From NCBI GenBank assembly GCA_026702745.1, contig JAPPBT010000102.1, forward strand, positions 62,001 to 126,000: a stretch of 64,000 nucleotides of DNA, written 5' to 3'. The position numbers were made by a program, and so were the translations under genes. The notes under the pieces were generated by a model. The model made no database searches and was not told the origin of the DNA. It saw only the letters and a list, made by a program, of their open reading frames with translations. Shown in pieces: positions 20,824-27,952 of this stretch; the first letter of the stretch is position 1, and every line of letters begins with the position of its first letter. This DNA comes from Gemmatimonadota bacterium (GTDB taxonomy: Bacteria > JAAXHH01).

Positions 20824-22623
20824 TTGGCGCGGATACCGGAAGACCTCGTCAATTCGATCCGGTCGCAGGCGGACATCGTGGACGTCGTGTCCGACTACGT
20901 CACGCTGCGCAGATCGGGTAAAAACTACATGGGGCTCTGTCCGTTTCACGATGAGAAGACCCCTTCCTTCAGCGTCAATCCGGAGAAACAGATCTTCCAC
21001 TGCTTCGGTTGCGGGAAGGGCGGCAGCGTGTTCACCTTCCTCATGGAGCACGAGAACGTCACGTTCGTCGAAGCGGTCCACCATATCGCCCGCCGCCTTC
21101 ATATCACCATACCCGAAACACAGGGGGAACGGGAGGCCGGCAGCGAGGCGGAAAGCCTGGCGCGCGTGACCCGGTTCGCCGCCCGGTTCTTCCACGACCG
21201 GCTGCTGAACAGCGATCGGGAATCCGTCGTCCGTCAGTACGCCGAACGGCGCGGACTGTCCGAAGAGACGATAAAGTCCTTCGGGCTCGGTTACGCGCCC
21301 GATTCCTGGAACGACTTGCTAAGCGCCGCCCGGGAAAAGGGCATCGGCGCGGACTGGCTCGTCAAGGCCGGACTGGCCAAGACGGGCGAGCAGCGTACCT
21401 ACGATGCCTTCCGGAAGCGGCTCATCTTTCCCATCCAGGCGCCGAGCGGCCGCGTGGTCGGATTCGGAGGGAGAGCGCTTTCCGACGAGGACCAGCCCAA
21501 GTACCTCAATTCACCCGAATCCCCCATCTACCGGAAGAGCCAGGTGCTCTACGGGCTGTACCAGGCCCGGGACTCGTTGCGGCGGCAGGGGCAGGCGCTG
21601 GTCGTGGAAGGATACATGGACCTGCTCGGCCTGCATGAACAGGGGATTCATGGGGTGGTCGCCCTGTGCGGAACGGCGTTGACGCGGGAACAGGCCCGGC
21701 TCCTGGCGCGGTACGGGCAACAGGCGTATCTCGTCTACGATTCGGACCAGGCCGGCGTGCGGGCGACCTGGCGCGCCATCGAGCCCCTGGTGGAAAGCGG
21801 GCTCTGGACCCGTATCGTGCGGCTGCCGGAGGACTACGATCCCGACTCCTACGTGCGGGAACACGGGCCGGACGGGTTCATGAAACTCGTCGAACAGGCC
21901 GATTCCCTGGCCGATTTCATGGGCTATCATGCCAATCTCCAGGCAGCGGGCGACCGGGACGAGGTATTCCGGACGCTGGCCGGCCTGATCCGGAAGACGA
22001 CGAACCTGGTCCACCGGGAAATGTACCGGGAAGAAGCCGAACGACGGTTCCCGGCGCTTCAGGGCCTGCTGGCCTCTGAACTGCGGCGCCCAAGCGGTCC
22101 GGGCGGTCCGGACGGATCGGGCGGTTCGGGCGCCGGGGGGCGTGATCGCCAGGCGACCTCAACCGCCGCGGCGCGGGACGGCGACGAACGGGTGGAACGG
22201 GACCTGGTCCAGCTCATGCTCAGCGACCGGTCCATCGCCGAACTCGTCGAAGGCCAGCTAGAGCCGCAGGATTTCAAGTACCCCCTCTACCGCCGGATCG
22301 TCGAACAGTGTCTCTTCGGACTGGGCGGCGGATCCCACGACCTTTCCGGCCTGGTCGATACCATCGGTGACGAAGAGGCCGCGCGGGTGATCACGGAACT
22401 GATCAACACGTCGGACTCCGGCGTTCACCTGGAGCAAAGAGCCCGGGACCATATCGTCCGGATCAAGCAGAAACGGCTCAAGGAAAGCATGGCCCGCCTG
22501 ATGGAACAGATCAAGCAGATGGAAACGGGGGGGCGAAGCAGCGAATTGAACGACGCCATGGCCACCTACATGGAACTCAAGCAACAGGAAAAAGTCCTGC
22601 TGAGATCAGCCCGCGGCGATTGA
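20824..22623 (+). CDS. dnaG: DNA primase DnaG
   Basis: Synthesises RNA primers for replication. The 599-residue product has the N-terminal zinc finger (CPFHDEKTPSF then HCFGCGKGG), the catalytic core with ERRGLSEETIKSFGLGYAP, the TOPRIM motif (VVEGYMDLLGLHEQG, and YDSDQAGVRAT) and a C-terminal helicase-interaction domain. The start is TTG with GGAGAG 7 nt upstream; no ATG fits the family N-terminus MARIPEDLVNSIRSQADIVD. A Gly/Pro/Ser insert at about 425-438 is coded by 9-bp repeats in the linker before the helicase-binding domain. No rpoD follows; tRNA genes do. Confidence 0.96.
   Translation: MARIPEDLVNSIRSQADIVDVVSDYVTLRRSGKNYMGLCPFHDEKTPSFSVNPEKQIFHCFGCGKGGSVFTFLMEHENVTFVEAVHHIARRLHITIPETQGEREAGSEAESLARVTRFAARFFHDRLLNSDRESVVRQYAERRGLSEETIKSFGLGYAPDSWNDLLSAAREKGIGADWLVKAGLAKTGEQRTYDAFRKRLIFPIQAPSGRVVGFGGRALSDEDQPKYLNSPESPIYRKSQVLYGLYQARDSLRRQGQALVVEGYMDLLGLHEQGIHGVVALCGTALTREQARLLARYGQQAYLVYDSDQAGVRATWRAIEPLVESGLWTRIVRLPEDYDPDSYVREHGPDGFMKLVEQADSLADFMGYHANLQAAGDRDEVFRTLAGLIRKTTNLVHREMYREEAERRFPALQGLLASELRRPSGPGGPDGSGGSGAGGRDRQATSTAAARDGDERVERDLVQLMLSDRSIAELVEGQLEPQDFKYPLYRRIVEQCLFGLGGGSHDLSGLVDTIGDEEAARVITELINTSDSGVHLEQRARDHIVRIKQKRLKESMARLMEQIKQMETGGRSSELNDAMATYMELKQQEKVLLRSARGD
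22096..22131 (+). repeat. 9-bp tandem repeat x4 inside dnaG
   Basis: Units GGTCCGGGC, GGTCCGGAC, GGATCGGGC, GGTTCGGGC in frame, coding Gly-Pro/Ser-Gly in the linker between the TOPRIM core and the C-terminal domain. Confidence 0.85.
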
Positions 22624-22642
22624 AAAGCCCCCCATCTTTTGC

Positions 22643-22671
22643 TTGACGATGACCGGCCGTTCGCCTATATT
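22643..22671 (+). promoter_or_regulatory. Predicted promoter for the two tRNA genes
   Basis: TTGACG, 17 bp, TATATT, starting 20 bp after dnaG. Predicted transcription start is about 30-35 nt upstream of the first tRNA. Confidence 0.68.
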
Positions 22672-22711
22672 GATTCCGCTTGTCGGGCATGCTGAACTGG
22701 GCGTCAACCAT

Positions 22712-22785
22712 GGGCCTGTAGCTCAGTTGGTTAGAGCATCCGACTCATAATCGGACGGTCCCAGGTTCGAGTCCTGGCGGGCCCA
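22712..22785 (+). tRNA. tRNA with CAU anticodon (elongator Met or Ile2)
   Basis: A 74-nt cloverleaf: acceptor GGGCCTG pairs with CGGGCCC (one G-U), anticodon stem TCCGA/TCGGA around loop CTCATAA, T-arm CCAGGTTCGAGTCCTGG. The anticodon is CAT. Sequence alone leaves open whether it reads AUG or, after lysidine modification of C34, AUA. CCA is not encoded. Confidence 0.93.
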
Positions 22786-22791
22786 TTTGCC

Positions 22792-22865
22792 GGGCGCTTA
22801 GCTCAGCCGGTTAGAGTGCCACGCTCACATCGTGGAGGTCAGTGGTTCGAGTCCACTAGCGCCCA
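22792..22865 (+). tRNA. tRNA-Val (anticodon CAC)
   Basis: A 74-nt cloverleaf 6 nt after the previous tRNA. Acceptor GGGCGCT pairs with AGCGCCC; anticodon stem CCACG/CGTGG encloses CTCACAT, giving CAC. CCA is not encoded. Probably co-transcribed with the upstream tRNA. Confidence 0.94.
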
Positions 22866-22888
22866 TCGATTGAAAAGGTTTACGACGG

Positions 22889-22923
22889 AAAACGGAGGCT
22901 TTTCTGAAGTCTCCGTTTTTTAA
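22889..22923 (+). terminator. Rho-independent terminator after the tRNA pair
   Basis: AACGGAGGCTT and AAGTCTCCGTT form an imperfect stem with loop TTCTG, followed by a T run ending near 22922. The HAD gene start is 12 nt later. Confidence 0.78.
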
Positions 22924-22934
22924 TTGGGTCTGTC

Positions 22935-23762
22935 ATGTATCGCCTACTCGCCCTGGACATCGACGGCACGCTGCTGGACGGCAGGCGGGAAATGTCCGAG
23001 GCCACGGTCGACGCCGTTCGCCACGCGGCAGGCCGAGGCGTCCGCGTCACGGTGTGTACCGGGCGAAGCCTGCCCTCCGCCGAGGAGGCCGTGGGGCATC
23101 TGCCGTTGAACGCCCCCTACGTACTGAACAATGGCGCGATGATCTACGACGCCCCCGTTCATCGCGCCAGGTATCTGCGAAATCTTCCGAACCATCTTGC
23201 GAAGGATGCCGTCGGGGTCTTTCGCGGCATCGGGTTTCATCCCATCGTGTACGGCCCCTTGCCCGAAGTGCAGTACTTCTACTACGACTCCTTCGATCCG
23301 GACAACCACGCGTTTATAGACTACGCCGAGCAGAACGCCGACCGCGTTCACCGGGTGGACGACGTGTGCGCGTTTCTCCGGCAGGACGTTGCCTGCATTA
23401 CGGTCGCCGAACGCAACGAACGGGTCAAGTCCCGGGAACCACACATAAAGGCCCGGCTTCGCGATGCGGGGGTGGTCTTCGAAATCAGTCCGTGGGACCC
23501 TGGCTACCACGTCATCACGGTCATGCCGCCCGGCGTGTCCAAGGGCGACGGGCTGCGCAGGCTGGCCCGGCTTCTCGGGATCAGTCTCTCCGAGGTCATG
23601 GCCGTGGGGGACAACCTGAACGACCTGGAAATGCTCGACGTCGCGGGCCTGGGGGTGGCCATGGGCAACGGACCGCCTGAAATCCGCGACCGGGCGGACC
23701 ATGTCACGGCTTCAGTGGACGACGAGGGCGTCGCCCGGGCCATCGAGCGCTTCATAGACTGA
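22935..23762 (+). CDS. HAD-superfamily hydrolase, Cof type (first of a tandem pair)
   Basis: Probable sugar-phosphate or nucleotide phosphatase of the Cof/YbiV group. The 275-residue product shows motif I LALDIDGTLLDGRR (nucleophile and acid/base Asp), motif II CTGRS, the conserved lysine in PPGVSKGDGLRRLARLLG, and motif IV VGDNLNDLEMLDVAGLGVAM. A C2-type cap lies between motifs II and III. The substrate cannot be deduced. The next gene is a close-in-kind paralogue, and the last 21 bp of this gene are repeated directly after its stop. Confidence 0.9.
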   Translation: MYRLLALDIDGTLLDGRREMSEATVDAVRHAAGRGVRVTVCTGRSLPSAEEAVGHLPLNAPYVLNNGAMIYDAPVHRARYLRNLPNHLAKDAVGVFRGIGFHPIVYGPLPEVQYFYYDSFDPDNHAFIDYAEQNADRVHRVDDVCAFLRQDVACITVAERNERVKSREPHIKARLRDAGVVFEISPWDPGYHVITVMPPGVSKGDGLRRLARLLGISLSEVMAVGDNLNDLEMLDVAGLGVAMGNGPPEIRDRADHVTASVDDEGVARAIERFID

Positions 23763-23783
23763 ATCGAGCGCTTCATAAACTGA
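23742..23783 (+). repeat. 21-bp direct repeat at the junction of the two HAD genes
   Basis: ATCGAGCGCTTCATARACTGA occurs twice back to back with one mismatch: the first copy ends the upstream gene including its stop codon, the second fills the spacer. Confidence 0.9.
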
Positions 23784-23801
23784 TTGGAAAGCACCGCAGG
23801 C

Positions 23802-24632
23802 ATGATCTACGACCTGATCGCCATCGACATCGACGGCACATTGCTCACGTCGCGCCGCGAGGTATCCCCGGTGACGCGCGAGGCGCTTCAAAGGGCCGTC
23901 TCGGCCGGGAAGCGCGTGGCGCTCTGTACCGGGCGAAGCCTGAACTCCGGCCGGGCCGCGGCAGAGCAGGTGCCGTCCTCCACGATGCTGGTCTTCCACA
24001 GCGGCGCGCTCATACTCGAGCACCTGGACGGCCCGCTGCTCAGGGCGGTAAACCTGCCCAGGGACCTGGCGACCGACCTGGTCGATTTCTGCCGACGACG
24101 CGGTCACGACCCGCTCGTGTACGAACCGGTCCCTCAAAGCCGGTACATCTGGTTCGAGCACCCCCGTTCGGCGAACGGCTGGCGGGAACGCTACCTGGAG
24201 GCCAATGCGGACAAGGCCTTTCAGGTGGACAGCCTGGAAGCAGTATTGGGCCGGGACCCGGCGCAGATCGCGGTGGCCGGCAAGGGTTCGTCCATGCATG
24301 AACTGAAGGCGGAGCTGGCGGAATACGGCGACCGTATCGGCGTCATACTGTCGCGCAGCACCCTGGTGGGCGACTACTGGTGCATGGAAATCGTACCGGC
24401 CGGCGTATCCAAGGCGAAGGCCCTCGCATTCCTGGGTGAACGCTACGGGATCGGAGCGGAGCGGATGATCGGCATCGGCGACAATTTCAATGACCTGGAC
24501 ATGATCGAATACGCCGGCCTCGGCGTGGCCATGGGGAACGCGCCCGACGCCGTGCGGCGCGCGGCGGACCTGGTCGCGCCGGACAACGACGCCGACGGGG
24601 TCGCCCACGTCATCGACACCTGTCTGCTGTGA
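23802..24632 (+). CDS. HAD-superfamily hydrolase, Cof type (second of a tandem pair)
   Basis: Paralogue of the preceding gene, 276 residues, with motif I LIAIDIDGTLLTSRR, motif II CTGRSLN, the lysine in PAGVSKAKALAFLG and motif IV GIGDNFNDLDMIEYAGLGVA. I start at ATG giving MIYDLIAIDIDG, aligned with the upstream paralogue; a TTG six codons earlier is possible. Same catalytic class, substrate unknown. Tandem duplication followed by divergence is likely. Confidence 0.9.
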   Translation: MIYDLIAIDIDGTLLTSRREVSPVTREALQRAVSAGKRVALCTGRSLNSGRAAAEQVPSSTMLVFHSGALILEHLDGPLLRAVNLPRDLATDLVDFCRRRGHDPLVYEPVPQSRYIWFEHPRSANGWRERYLEANADKAFQVDSLEAVLGRDPAQIAVAGKGSSMHELKAELAEYGDRIGVILSRSTLVGDYWCMEIVPAGVSKAKALAFLGERYGIGAERMIGIGDNFNDLDMIEYAGLGVAMGNAPDAVRRAADLVAPDNDADGVAHVIDTCLL

Positions 24633-24700
24633 GCGCCACCCCGGTCCGGCCGGACCGGGGAGAATCATTTGATTTTTTAACGGATTCCCCTATCTTCCTG

Positions 24701-24706
24701 TATAAT
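24701..24706 (+). promoter_or_regulatory. Possible -10 element for the globin-like gene
   Basis: A perfect TATAAT preceded by TG lies 88 bp before the start codon in an AT-rich patch. I see no convincing -35. Confidence 0.35.
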
Positions 24707-24793
24707 CCTGTTGACGCAGACGACGAGACAAGGCGAGAGATGGAGTCTGTACCGAAACAACGCGACCCGAACCGGGACAAGGAGATTATCAAA

Positions 24794-25534
24794 ATGACTC
24801 GTATGGCTATGGCTACTGCGGCGCTTTCCGCGTTGCTGCTGATCGGAACCGCCGCACCCGTGCATGCCCAGCATGACGATCCGAACATGGAATGGGTGAT
24901 GGACGGTCCCCTGTATGACCGCCTGGGCGGCGAAGAAATGATTATGGGCGTGATCGACGACTTCGTTGCCGCGGCCGTGGAAGAGGAACCGTTGAAGGGT
25001 CATCTCGAAGGGGTCGACCAGGATGCGTGGAAGGAGACCCTGCTGGCCCAGTTCACTTTCGTCTCCGGCGGTGAAATCGAATACGAAGGCAGCAGTTTCA
25101 AGGAAAGCCTGGCGGAAATGGGTATAGAGGAAGCATCCATGGAGACCGTCGCCGATCAACTGACGATCGCGCTGGAACTGAACGAGGCCTGGCCGGAAGA
25201 CGTGGATGAACTGCTGGTCGCCCTGGAATTGAAAGAAGCCGAATTGACCGAAGAGGAGATGGCGGAAGAGGGGATGACCGACGGGGAGATGGAAGCAGGA
25301 AGCGGCCAGGACAGTGAGGCCGGGAACACTGGTGGGGAAGCGACCGCGGACAGTGAAGAAGGGAACGCGGGCGTCGAAACCATGGAAGCTGGTGAGGCCG
25401 GGGAAGCCGCCGTGGAGGCCGAAGCCAGTGAAGCCAGTGAAGCCAGCGACACCAGCGACACCGGGGATGTGAGCGGCGACGCCGGAACAAGTGAAACCGG
25501 AGATGCCGCGGCGGACGGCGGCACACGCGAATAA
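24794..25534 (+). CDS. Secreted globin-like protein without haem-ligand residues, acidic tail
   Basis: A 246-residue exported protein: signal peptide MTRMAMATAALSALLLIGTA ending near PVHAQ, a domain at about 38-145 that resembles group I truncated haemoglobins (PLYDRLGGEEMIMGVIDDFV, TFVSGGEIEYEGSSFKESL), then about 100 residues of Glu/Ala/Ser/Gly low-complexity tail. Aligned by eye with Mycobacterium TrHbN, the proximal histidine position is Leu106 and the B10 tyrosine and CD1 phenylalanine are also missing, so haem binding is doubtful. GGAG 9 nt upstream supports the ATG. Function unknown. It stands alone between the HAD genes and a hairpin. Confidence 0.7.
   Translation: MTRMAMATAALSALLLIGTAAPVHAQHDDPNMEWVMDGPLYDRLGGEEMIMGVIDDFVAAAVEEEPLKGHLEGVDQDAWKETLLAQFTFVSGGEIEYEGSSFKESLAEMGIEEASMETVADQLTIALELNEAWPEDVDELLVALELKEAELTEEEMAEEGMTDGEMEAGSGQDSEAGNTGGEATADSEEGNAGVETMEAGEAGEAAVEAEASEASEASDTSDTGDVSGDAGTSETGDAAADGGTRE
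25421..25465 (+). repeat. 9-bp tandem repeat x5 in the acidic tail
   Basis: Units GAAGCCAGT, GAAGCCAGT, GAAGCCAGC, GACACCAGC, GACACCGGG, coding Glu/Asp-Ala/Thr-Ser. Confidence 0.85.
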
Positions 25535-25586
25535 GGCGACGGCGGCCTCCGCAAATTGCAGGAACCGCTTTTTTCAGTCGATTCTC

Positions 25587-25625
25587 ATGACCGGACGATA
25601 GCACGGTGATCGTCCGGTCATTTAT
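25587..25625 (+). terminator. Perfect 13-bp hairpin before larC
   Basis: ATGACCGGACGAT and ATCGTCCGGTCAT pair perfectly around a 9-nt loop; TTATATAT follows. It probably ends transcription of the globin-like gene, though the U tract is interrupted. The larC ribosome binding site begins a few nt later. Confidence 0.6.
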
Positions 25626-25640
25626 ATATGGAGCGGATGG

Positions 25641-26417
25641 ATGGCCATTGCGTACTTCGACTGCTTCTCCGGCATCAGCGGCGACATGATTCTCGGCGCG
25701 CTGGTGGACGCCGGCCTGGATTTCGATACGCTGAACAGCGAACTGAAGAAACTCCCCGTGGACAGTTTCCGGCTCACCCGAAAGACGGTGACCCGGCAGC
25801 TAATCGCGGGAACCAAGATCGATGTTATCGTTCGGACCGCCGAGGGCCGTGAGATCATCGAAGGACCCGGTGAATCCGGACCCTTCCACGACCACGGGGA
25901 AGCGAGGCACCTGGACGATTTGACCTCCGTCATCGAAGGCAGCACGCTCGACGGGGCCGTCAGAAGCCGGGCCATCGAGGTGTTTGACCACCTGGCGACG
26001 GCGGAAAGCAAGGTGCACGGCATCTCGAAACAGGAGGTACACCTGCACGAAGTCAGCGGGGTGGACGCCGTCGTGGACGTCGTGGGCGCATGCATCGGCC
26101 TGGCCCTGCTCGACATAGACCGGGTTTACGCGTCGGCGCTGCCGGTGGGGCGGGGCTTTATCCACTGCGCGCACGGCCGGATGCCCGTCCCCGCCCCGGG
26201 CGCGCTTGAACTGATGCGCGACATGCCGGTTTACCACACCGGGATCGAAGGTGAACTGGTCACGCCGACCGGCGCCGCGTTCCTTAAAGCCACGGCCAAC
26301 GGGCACGGGGTCCTGCCAAGGATGATATTGAGGAAGATCGGCTATGGCGCGGGTACGAAGGATCTCCCGGAACACCCGAACCTGCTCCGGGTTTATATTG
26401 GCGACGGTGTGGACTGA
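25641..26417 (+). CDS. LarC-type nickel-pincer cofactor protein, N-terminal half only
   Basis: LarC inserts nickel into the pincer pyridinium cofactor of lactate racemase-type enzymes. The 258-residue product matches the N-terminal half: YFDCFSGISGDMILGALVDAG, a His-rich segment (FHDHGEARH), VHLHEVSGVDAVVDVVGACI, GRMPVPAPGALELM and ELVTPTGAAFL. Full-length LarC is about 400 residues; the C-terminal LarC2 region is not found here in any frame after the stop. Lactobacillus LarC is made by programmed frameshifting between two such halves, but no second half follows here. It sits 52 bp ahead of hexulose-phosphate synthase, on the same strand. Confidence 0.85.
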   Translation: MAIAYFDCFSGISGDMILGALVDAGLDFDTLNSELKKLPVDSFRLTRKTVTRQLIAGTKIDVIVRTAEGREIIEGPGESGPFHDHGEARHLDDLTSVIEGSTLDGAVRSRAIEVFDHLATAESKVHGISKQEVHLHEVSGVDAVVDVVGACIGLALLDIDRVYASALPVGRGFIHCAHGRMPVPAPGALELMRDMPVYHTGIEGELVTPTGAAFLKATANGHGVLPRMILRKIGYGAGTKDLPEHPNLLRVYIGDGVD

Positions 26418-26469
26418 CCGGGTCGAAGCGGACCCGTTGCCCACCGCTGCTTAAGCGGACACGGCCATC

Positions 26470-27192
26470 ATGCTGCTTCAACTCGCCCTGGACATGCCGC
26501 ACGCGGGTACGGTTCGCCGCCTGTTGGACGAGACCGCCGGCGACGTAGACATCATCGAACTCGGTACACCCCTGCTGATCCGTTACGGGGTCGACATCAT
26601 CGCCGGGATCAGGCGGGACCATGCCGACAGAAAAATCCTGGCGGATCTCAAGATCGCCGATGCCGGTGCCGTGGAATCGGGCCTTGCCTTCGATGCGGGA
26701 GCGGACATCGTAACCGTGCTCGGGACGGCCCACCCGGCCACGCTTCGGGAAGCGGTCGAGCGGGCGAAGCGGTCCGGCGGCCAGGTCATGGCCGACCTGA
26801 TCACCATCCGCGAAGTGGACGAGGCGGTCTCCCTGGCCCGGCGGCTGGATCGGTCCGGGCTGGATTTCATCTGTATGCACACCGCTTTCGACGCCCGGGG
26901 GCAGGGCGGGCCAGACGCCCAGAGGCCGGGCGGACCGGGCGGGCAGGACGGGCCAGGCGGACTGGACGATTCAGCGTGGACCCTGGAAGGCATCGGCCGG
27001 GTCGGCGCGGTGGTCGAACGGGCCGGGTTGGCCGTCGCGGGCGGCCTGGACCCCGTCTTGATCGAGCGTCTGATTCCGTACGGCCCGGACATTGTGGTCG
27101 TCGGCGGTTACATCACAGGAAACGCCGATCCCGTACGCGCGGTACGTGCGGTCCGGCAGACCATGGAGTCCGCGCATCGAACTGATGGATAA
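26470..27192 (+). CDS. 3-hexulose-6-phosphate synthase (OMP decarboxylase fold)
   Basis: Condenses formaldehyde with ribulose 5-phosphate, or runs in reverse to supply ribulose 5-phosphate. The 240-residue TIM barrel starts LLQLALDMPHAGTVRRLLDE and has VDIIELGTPLLIRYGVDIIA, ILADLKIADAGAVESGLAF (the Asp-x-Lys-x-x-Asp catalytic motif), GADIVTVLGTAH and VVVGGYITGNADPVRAVRAV, typical of HPS rather than pyrF. A Gly/Pro/Gln insert at about 142-165 lies in a loop and is low in complexity. The end overlaps the isomerase start by 8 nt, so the two pathway enzymes are coupled. Confidence 0.9.
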   Translation: MLLQLALDMPHAGTVRRLLDETAGDVDIIELGTPLLIRYGVDIIAGIRRDHADRKILADLKIADAGAVESGLAFDAGADIVTVLGTAHPATLREAVERAKRSGGQVMADLITIREVDEAVSLARRLDRSGLDFICMHTAFDARGQGGPDAQRPGGPGGQDGPGGLDDSAWTLEGIGRVGAVVERAGLAVAGGLDPVLIERLIPYGPDIVVVGGYITGNADPVRAVRAVRQTMESAHRTDG

Positions 27193-27775
27193 CGAGAAAA
27201 ACACTCCCCCATTTGATGTAATCGCCCAGTCCATCCTGGACGAACTCCGGCGGACGCTGAACCAGATCTCATGCGATGAAGTCGAAGCGCTGGTACGGGA
27301 AGTCACTGGGGCACGGCGGGTTTTCGTTGCCGGCGCGGGACGTTCCGGGCTGGTCATGCGCAGCTTCGCCATGCGGCTTGCGCAGCTCGGTCTGCCGGTC
27401 CACGTAGTGGGCGAAACGATCTCGCCACCTATCCGGCCGGGCGATCTACTGCTGATCGGATCGGGATCGGGCGTGACGGACCGCCTGGTCCACTATGCGG
27501 GGAAAGCCGCCGAGGCCGGCGCGCGCGTTGCGGCGGCCACCGCCGTCCCGGACTCTCCGACCGCCCGGTGGGCGGGCGTTGTCGTCGTGATACCCGCGCC
27601 CACTCCGAAATCATCGAAAGAAACCGGCGAACAGGAACAACGGTCGGGCCAGCCGATGGGCACCCTCTTCGAACAGAGCCTCGGGGTAATGCTCGATGCC
27701 TGCGTCATGCTGCTCATGGCGCGGCTCGATGAATCCGGGCAGAGCATGTTCGCCCGCCACGCCAATCTGGAGTAG
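27185..27775 (+). CDS. 6-phospho-3-hexuloisomerase (SIS domain)
   Basis: Converts 3-hexulose 6-phosphate to fructose 6-phosphate, the second step of the ribulose monophosphate pathway. The 196-residue SIS domain shows VFVAGAGRSGLVMRSFAMRL, VHVVGETISPPIRPGDLLLI, IGSGSGVTD, AVPDSPTAR, VVVIPAPTP and PMGTLFEQSLGVMLDACVML, all characteristic of this isomerase. It overlaps the HPS gene by 8 nt. A 19-bp repeat array starts at its stop codon. Confidence 0.92.
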   Translation: MDNEKNTPPFDVIAQSILDELRRTLNQISCDEVEALVREVTGARRVFVAGAGRSGLVMRSFAMRLAQLGLPVHVVGETISPPIRPGDLLLIGSGSGVTDRLVHYAGKAAEAGARVAAATAVPDSPTARWAGVVVVIPAPTPKSSKETGEQEQRSGQPMGTLFEQSLGVMLDACVMLLMARLDESGQSMFARHANLE

Positions 27776-27888
27776 GCGCCGGCCATTCCGGTAGACGCCG
27801 GTCGTTCCGTTAAGCGCCGGCCATTCCAGTATGCGCCGGTCGTTCCGTTAGGCGCCGACCATTCCGGTAGGCGCCGGTCGTTCCTGCG
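27775..27888 (+). repeat. 19-bp tandem repeat x6 after the hexuloisomerase gene
   Basis: Six units of 19 bp alternate between two types, GGCGCCGGCCATTCCGGTA and GACGCCGGTCGTTCCGTTA, so the higher-order period is 38 bp. No gene is seen in the array. Confidence 0.92.
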
Positions 27889-27952
27889 TATGCTGCGGAC
27901 CCGGCCGCGGTTCCGGTCCTCGGCTGCTGGCAACGGCCCAGGTCCTTGGCTG

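Noticed and set aside
26470-27192. Orotidine 5'-phosphate decarboxylase (pyrF)
   Set aside because: The length, the LALDMPHAGTVRRLLDE start and the overlap with a hexuloisomerase fit hexulose-phosphate synthase; no other pyrimidine genes are nearby.
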